A stretch of DNA of 64,000 nucleotides, taken from positions 1 through 64,000 of the forward strand of contig CACXLY010000001.1 of NCBI GenBank assembly GCA_902768605.1. Direction: 5' to 3'. Of the stretch, positions 59,769 through 64,000 are shown piece after piece. Positions within the stretch are counted from its first letter, which is position 1. Each line of letters begins with the position of its first letter. The stretch comes from an uncultured Bacteroidales bacterium. GTDB taxonomy: Bacteria; Bacteroidota; Bacteroidia; Bacteroidales; Bacteroidaceae. The translations under genes and the position numbers were made by a program. The notes beneath the pieces are model-generated. The model was given only the letters and a program-made list of their open reading frames with translations. It did not search any database and was not told the DNA's origin.

Positions 59769-62003
59769 ATGGTCCACATTAAGCCGAAAGCGTTGCTGCT
59801 TTCCCTCGTTTGCTTTGTTACGATAAGCCTGCAAGCACAGGAACGCTCCGACTCGACGTTGATGCAGGAGGTGAGCGTCAACGGGCAGCGTCAGCGCATC
59901 AGTTATCGCCTCGACAGGCAAAAGATAGATGCGTCGCAGGTGCTCACGGCCCAGGGCGGCACAGCTTTCGACGTGCTGCGCGCCGTGCCGGGAGTCGTGG
60001 TCGATGCCGACGGAAGCCTCTCCTATCGCGGCAGCCAGGAGTTTCTCGTCTATGTGGACGGCAAGCCCTCGCCGCTCTCAGGCACCGAGGCGTTGCAGAT
60101 GATAGGCGCTGCCAGCATTCGGAACATCGAGATACTGACCACGCCATCGGCCAAGTACAAGACGGAGGGCGACGTCGGCATCATCAATATCGTGACGAAG
60201 CGCAGCGAGACGGAGGGCTGGGACATTGCTGTCAACGGTACAGCCTCGACTTGGGGCACGCTCTCACTCGACACGAAAATCAACTACCGCACAGGACACC
60301 ATAATATATATATAGGGGGACAAGGCTCCGACATCCACAACAAAAGCGATTTCGAACAAGAGAAAAGGACGGCCTCCCCCAGCCCATCCCAAGGAGGGGT
60401 GAACCTTCCTGCCGCCTCACCATTTCCCTCTCCGGAGGGGTCGATGGAGGCTGTCACCTCCTTTGCCGACGGCACGCGCTTCCGCAACTTCCGTACCTTC
60501 GTCGGCAACGGCGGGTATGAGTTCAACGACGGTCGTCACCTGCTCAGCATCGACCTGCAAGGCGGCCGGACCATCAATCCGCGGGGCGGCGACATGACCT
60601 ATAAGACACTGACTACTTCGACTTTATCGCCATTCTCTCCTCTTTTGGAGGGGACGGAGGAGGCTCACGACCGCTACAAGCTGACGAAGTATCTCTTCCA
60701 GACGGCCATCGACTATACCTGGAAACTCAACGAGCGGGGCGACGAAATCAACGTCTCGAACCGCTTCCGCTACGACCGCTTCTCGGAGGAATACACCGAG
60801 AGCAACATGTTCGACCTGAACGGTGCACGGCAGGAGGGCACGCGCGGCTATGAGACCGAGCACCACTGGGACTGCGACGGCGCTCTCTCCTACAAGCTGC
60901 ACTACCGACAGACGGGCACGCTGGAGCTCGGCTATCAGTACACAACCTACAGCGAGCACGGCGACTATCGCATCTGCTACTGGGACCTGCCGCAACAGGC
61001 ATTCATCTGGCAGGACGACCTCTACGCTCCCTTCTACTACCGCCGGCAGACGCATAGCGAATACGCTCAGGTGAACGACCGCATCGGCCCCTTGCAGTTC
61101 GACGCGGGACTGCGCATCGACCACCTCCTCGACGACATGGACCTGCCCACCATCACCAGCCGCCACAAGCGATACACCGAGCTCTATCCCTCGGCGCATC
61201 TCGCCTACACGACCGACAAGGCAGGCACCTTCACGCTTGGCTACTCGCGACGCACGAACCGCCCGGGCATCTGGAAACTCGAGCCGTACATCACCTACGA
61301 GGACTACCATACGCGCATCATCGGCAACCCAGACCTCGAGTCGGAGTACATTCACTCGATGGAGCTCTCTTGGAGAAAGATGTTCGGACAGACGCAAGTG
61401 ACGGCGACGGTCTATGCAAGGCGACGGACGGGCGTGGTCGATTACGTCCGCCGTGCTTACGACGTGGGCGTGACGCTCGACAGCATCATCAACGCGGGCA
61501 ACGGCTGGCGCAAAGGACTGGAGCTGCAAGTCACGACGAAGCCCACACGATGGTGGCAACTCACAGCGAACGGCGACCTCTCACTCCACAACTTCCGGGC
61601 AAAGTACGAGGGCTGCATCAGCACGCACAACACGACGGGCACGCTGGGATGGATCAACAACTTCCGACTGGCGAAGAACACGGCCTTGCAGTTCGACGGG
61701 CACTTCGTGAGCCGCCACCACCTGACGCAAGGCTGGGAGAGAGGCTACGTCTATTTCGACCTCGCAGCACGCCAGTCTCTCATGCAAGGCAAGCTGCAGA
61801 TGGGACTTGTCGCCCACGACATCTTCCACACAGCCCGCTACCACAGCCTCCGCACCTCGATGCTCCTGAGCAGCGAGACATGGGTGCGCCCCACCTACCC
61901 CAACATCGTCCTGAGCGTCTCATACCACTTCCGCCAACCTACCTCGAAAGCCAAAGAGGGCGCCCTGAGCAAAGAGGCAGAGTTCGTGGGAAAAGACTTC
62001 TGA
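59769..62003 (+). CDS. TonB-dependent receptor / outer membrane beta-barrel protein (non-SusC)
   Basis: 744 residues. Signal peptide (MVHIKPKALLLSLVCFVTISLQAQ), plug domain (about 30-145, with VLRAVPGVVVDADGSLSYRGSQEFLVYVDGKP in part and the NIVTKRSE end of the plug), then a beta-barrel ending in YPNIVLSVSYHFRQP. It lacks the N-terminal carboxypeptidase-like domain of SusC. Two repeat-derived insertions lie in loops of the barrel: residues about 202-227 (SPSPSQGGVNLP, then SPFPSPEGS) and about 285-299 (SPFSPLLEGTEEAH). Adjacent to GH3 enzymes and an oxidoreductase, so probably involved in glycan or sugar uptake. Confidence 0.88.
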   Translation: MVHIKPKALLLSLVCFVTISLQAQERSDSTLMQEVSVNGQRQRISYRLDRQKIDASQVLTAQGGTAFDVLRAVPGVVVDADGSLSYRGSQEFLVYVDGKPSPLSGTEALQMIGAASIRNIEILTTPSAKYKTEGDVGIINIVTKRSETEGWDIAVNGTASTWGTLSLDTKINYRTGHHNIYIGGQGSDIHNKSDFEQEKRTASPSPSQGGVNLPAASPFPSPEGSMEAVTSFADGTRFRNFRTFVGNGGYEFNDGRHLLSIDLQGGRTINPRGGDMTYKTLTTSTLSPFSPLLEGTEEAHDRYKLTKYLFQTAIDYTWKLNERGDEINVSNRFRYDRFSEEYTESNMFDLNGARQEGTRGYETEHHWDCDGALSYKLHYRQTGTLELGYQYTTYSEHGDYRICYWDLPQQAFIWQDDLYAPFYYRRQTHSEYAQVNDRIGPLQFDAGLRIDHLLDDMDLPTITSRHKRYTELYPSAHLAYTTDKAGTFTLGYSRRTNRPGIWKLEPYITYEDYHTRIIGNPDLESEYIHSMELSWRKMFGQTQVTATVYARRRTGVVDYVRRAYDVGVTLDSIINAGNGWRKGLELQVTTKPTRWWQLTANGDLSLHNFRAKYEGCISTHNTTGTLGWINNFRLAKNTALQFDGHFVSRHHLTQGWERGYVYFDLAARQSLMQGKLQMGLVAHDIFHTARYHSLRTSMLLSSETWVRPTYPNIVLSVSYHFRQPTSKAKEGALSKEAEFVGKDF

Positions 62004-62037
62004 CAATTCATAATTCATAATTCTCAATTCATAATTT

Positions 62038-63126
62038 ATGAAAAAGATCACTCTATTGACATTGAGTCTGCTGATGTCTTTACTGACTATGGCTCAAGCG
62101 ACTGACAGCCCGCTCAGAATCGGCGTGTCGGGCGTGGCGCACGGTCACCTCTGGAACCTCATCAATGCCATGAACCGCGGCGACTTCGTCATCGTGGGCG
62201 TGGCGGAGGAGAACGACGACTTCCGCCAGCACAATAACCTCGTCGGCCGGCTGCCCAAGGAGAAGTTCTATGCCTCCATTTCCGAGATGCTCGACAAGGA
62301 AAAGCCCGAGGTGGTGGTCGACTACGGAAGCATCCTGCACCACATGCAGACGGTGGAGGCCTGCGCCCAGCGCGGCATCCATGTCATGGTGGAGAAGCCG
62401 CTCGCCACGACCTACAAGCAGGCGCTCCGCATGCAGGAACTCGCACAGAAATACGGCATCAAAATCATGACGAACTACGAGACGACGTGGTACAACACCA
62501 ACCACCACCTCAAGAGCCTTGTGGACAGAGGGCAGCTGGGCAAAGTGCATCGCATCGACGTCTACGACGGACATCAGGGGCCAAAGGAAATAGGATGCGA
62601 CCGCATGTTCCTCTCCTGGCTGACCGACCCCGTGGAGAACGGCGGAGGCGCCGTGATTGACTTCGGCTGCTACGGCGTCAACCTGGCCACCTGGCTGCTC
62701 GGCGGGGAGAAGCCTAAGAGCGTGTATGCCGTCCTCAGGCAGAACAAGCCGCAGGTCTATCCGAAGGTGGACGACGACGCCACCATTCTGCTCGAGTACG
62801 AAGGCTGCACCGTGCAGGTCATGGGCTCGTGGTGCTGGCCGATGAACAGAAAAGACATGTACGTCTATGGCGCGCGGGGCTATGCCTATCAGAAGAACGG
62901 CAGCCGCATGCAGCTCCTTGTCGATGGCAAGCAAGGCCGCGAGTTCAATGCGCCGCAACTCCCTGCGCCCTACAACGACTCCTATCGCTACCTGAAAGCC
63001 CTCGTCCGTGGGCAGATAGAGGAACAGCCCTCCGACCTCTCAGCCCTGGAGAACAACGTCCTCGTCGTCCAAATCCTCGAAGCCGCCATCCGCAGCGCCA
63101 AGACCGGAAAGGCAGTGAAGCTTTGA
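62038..63126 (+). CDS. Secreted Gfo/Idh/MocA-family oxidoreductase
   Basis: 362 residues. N-terminal signal peptide (MKKITLLTLSLLMSLLTMAQ), then a Rossmann fold with RIGVSGVAHGHLWNLI and the family motif VMVEKPLATTYKQALRM (about residue 120), and a C-terminal beta-sheet domain (GGGAVIDFGCYGVNLATWLLGG). Periplasmic members of this family in Bacteroidetes act on sugars using a bound NAD(P). It follows the TonB receptor by 34 bp, mostly heptamer repeats, so the two are likely one operon. Substrate unknown. Confidence 0.9.
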   Translation: MKKITLLTLSLLMSLLTMAQATDSPLRIGVSGVAHGHLWNLINAMNRGDFVIVGVAEENDDFRQHNNLVGRLPKEKFYASISEMLDKEKPEVVVDYGSILHHMQTVEACAQRGIHVMVEKPLATTYKQALRMQELAQKYGIKIMTNYETTWYNTNHHLKSLVDRGQLGKVHRIDVYDGHQGPKEIGCDRMFLSWLTDPVENGGGAVIDFGCYGVNLATWLLGGEKPKSVYAVLRQNKPQVYPKVDDDATILLEYEGCTVQVMGSWCWPMNRKDMYVYGARGYAYQKNGSRMQLLVDGKQGREFNAPQLPAPYNDSYRYLKALVRGQIEEQPSDLSALENNVLVVQILEAAIRSAKTGKAVKL

Positions 63127-63195
63127 GCACATGAAGTAGGGGCGAATGCCGCGCTTTGGCAGGATTCCCGTGAATGTATCGTGAGGCATGGGAAA

Positions 63196-63321
63196 TCCCT
63201 TCACGAAGGAAAGCCAATTCCCACGTGTGGGAAGACCAGTTCCCACGTGTGGGAAAAGCGATTCCCTCGTGTGGGAAAAATTAGTCCCTCGTGTGGGAAA
63301 ATTTAGTCCCTCGTGGGTGAG
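63196..63321. repeat. 22-bp tandem array between convergent oxidoreductase and tRNA-Lys
   Basis: Units start at 63196, 63218, 63240, 63262, 63284 and 63306. The main unit is the dyad TTCCCACGTGTGGGAA plus six bases; later units read TTCCCTCGTGTGGG and GTCCCTCGTGTGGG. It lies 70 bp after the oxidoreductase stop. Confidence 0.92.
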
Positions 63322-63335
63322 AGCCGCAAGCGAAA

Positions 63336-63361
63336 ACAAAAAAGAGGCCCTAAAGCCTCTC
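63336..63361 (-). terminator. Terminator of tRNA-Lys
   Basis: On the minus strand, AGAGGC, a six-base loop, GCCTCT and then TTTTTTG. Just downstream of the tRNA 3' end. Confidence 0.8.
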
Positions 63362-63365
63362 CTTT

Positions 63366-63441
63366 TGGTAACCCGCTTGGGGCTCGAACCCAAGACCCCC
63401 ACATTAAAAGTGTGATGCTCTACCAACTGAGCTAGCGAGTC
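63366..63441 (-). tRNA. tRNA-Lys (TTT)
   Basis: Cloverleaf on the minus strand: acceptor GACTCGC / GCGGGTT, D-arm AGCTCAGTTGGTAGAGC, anticodon loop CTTTTAA (anticodon TTT), T-arm CTTGGGTTCGAGCCCCAAG. The 3' CCA is encoded (63366-63368). Confidence 0.95.
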
Positions 63442-63472
63442 AACCTAAATGCAAAAATCGCTTTTGCGGGTG

Positions 63473-63480
63473 CAAAGGTA
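63473..63480 (-). promoter_or_regulatory. -7 promoter element of tRNA-Lys
   Basis: The minus strand reads TACCTTTG (TAnnTTTG), 32 bp before the tRNA 5' end. A four-unit AGATTAA heptamer tract (63489-63516) lies directly upstream. Confidence 0.6.
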
Positions 63481-63518
63481 AGAAAAAAAGATTAAAGATT
63501 AAAGATTAAAGATTAAAA

Positions 63519-64000
63519 TTATTTGTTTTCTTTTGTTTTTTGTTTCTTCGAGGCCTTTTTGGGCATGTCTTGGCTCGTTTCTTTGAGGATAAACCGACGA
63601 TAGTATGAGATGAGCAACGTGGTGAGGGGCAGGGCGATGATAAGGCCGATGATGCCCAGCAGGCTGCCCCAGACGGAGAGGCTCAGCAGGATGATGGCGG
63701 GGTTGAGACCCATGACGTGGCCCATGATGCGAGGCGTCAGGATGACGTCCTGAATGGTCTGCACGACGGCGAAAACGGCGAGGGCGCAGAGCAGGATGAG
63801 CCAGAAGCTCTGCCCCGTATCGGCTGCCTTCACGAGAGCCAGTATGATGGTGGGGATGAACCCGACGAGCTGCAGGTAGGGTATCAGGTTCAGGAGGCCG
63901 ATGAAGAGCCCCAGGCCGATGGCCATCGGGAAGTCGATGATGAGGAAACCGATGCTGAAGAGGATGCCGACCAGCAGGGCGATGAGCGACTGCCCGCGGA
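63519..64000 (-). CDS. AI-2E family transporter (PerM-like), N-terminus cut by window edge
   Basis: The open frame runs from the stop at 63519 through the right edge (160 codons seen). Hydrophobic TM segments and the family motif GLLNLIPYLQLVGFIPTII, then PRIMGHVMGLNPAIILLSLSVWGSLLGIIGLIIALPL in part, mark the C-terminal half of the AI-2E/PerM family. Despite the name, most members have no proven role in AI-2 export; Na+/H+ exchange has been reported for some. The C-terminus is short and Lys-rich (KKASKKQKTKENK). Confidence 0.9.
   Translation of the reverse strand, partial: RGQSLIALLVGILFSIGFLIIDFPMAIGLGLFIGLLNLIPYLQLVGFIPTIILALVKAADTGQSFWLILLCALAVFAVVQTIQDVILTPRIMGHVMGLNPAIILLSLSVWGSLLGIIGLIIALPLTTLLISYYRRFILKETSQDMPKKASKKQKTKENK

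Noticed and set aside
7070..63321. CRISPR arrays at the 22-bp tandem repeats
   Set aside because: There are no long identical repeats separated by unique spacers; units are adjacent and vary gradually. No cas gene is present.
1..64000. Insertion sequences, prophage or integrated element
   Set aside because: No transposase, integrase or phage structural gene is seen on either strand, and gene content is of a chromosomal type throughout.

Overview
The window looks like a chromosomal segment of a member of the Bacteroidales, most likely Prevotellaceae. The evidence is a SusC-type TonB receptor, a lipidated Omp85 protein (TamL) next to TamB, a Spy-like Gly-rich periplasmic protein, GH3 and GH31 hydrolases, and many start regions carrying the Bacteroidales -7 element TAnnTTTG, sometimes with TTG/TTTG about 20 bp upstream. 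No transposase, integrase, phage gene, cas gene or rRNA was seen. Two tRNA genes are present (initiator Met and Lys-TTT).

Layout. 1-6651 (minus): a large lipoprotein with four fasciclin-like (FAS1) repeats followed by a SusC-like receptor cut by the left edge. 6652-7645: no gene, only repeats. 7646-10809: M6 metalloprotease, and divergently a ThiD-type kinase. 10985-14992: Wzc-type tyrosine autokinase and, divergently, an unusual sugar transferase. 15170-18056 (plus): unknown protein, coiled-coil protein, ZapA, RNase Y. 18386-24988 (minus): RecA, GH31, saccharopine-dehydrogenase-like (carboxynorspermidine) enzyme, Spy-like protein, DUF5715-like protein. 25131-28726 (plus): phoH-purC-ubiE-aroE. 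28950-37003 (minus): RelE/ParE-type toxin with antitoxin, then tamB-tamL. 37194-52083 (plus): a 15-kb efflux/export locus with three pairs of FtsX/MacB-like permeases, a single ATPase, TolC, HlyD, and a sigma54-type response regulator with its histidine kinase. The locus begins with a near-perfect -24/-12 sigma54 promoter and upstream dyads, so it probably controls itself. 52236-54580 (minus): RluA-family enzyme, FabG, TetR regulator. 54762-63126: initiator tRNA, two GH3 enzymes (minus), then a TonB-dependent receptor and a secreted Gfo/Idh oxidoreductase (plus). 63366-64000 (minus): tRNA-Lys and an AI-2E family transporter cut by the right edge.

The most striking feature is the repeat content. 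Eleven tandem arrays of quite different sequence all keep a 22-bp period. They occupy all six junctions between convergent transcription units in the window and none of the six divergent ones; the others are in four same-strand gaps and inside one gene. Two further repeat classes, heptamer (7-bp) tracts and a CTCCCC/GGGGAG palindromic element, also recur. They enter coding sequences in frame, where they make up linkers, signal peptides and even start codons. These repeats, and the sigma54-controlled multi-permease locus, are the parts most worth following up.
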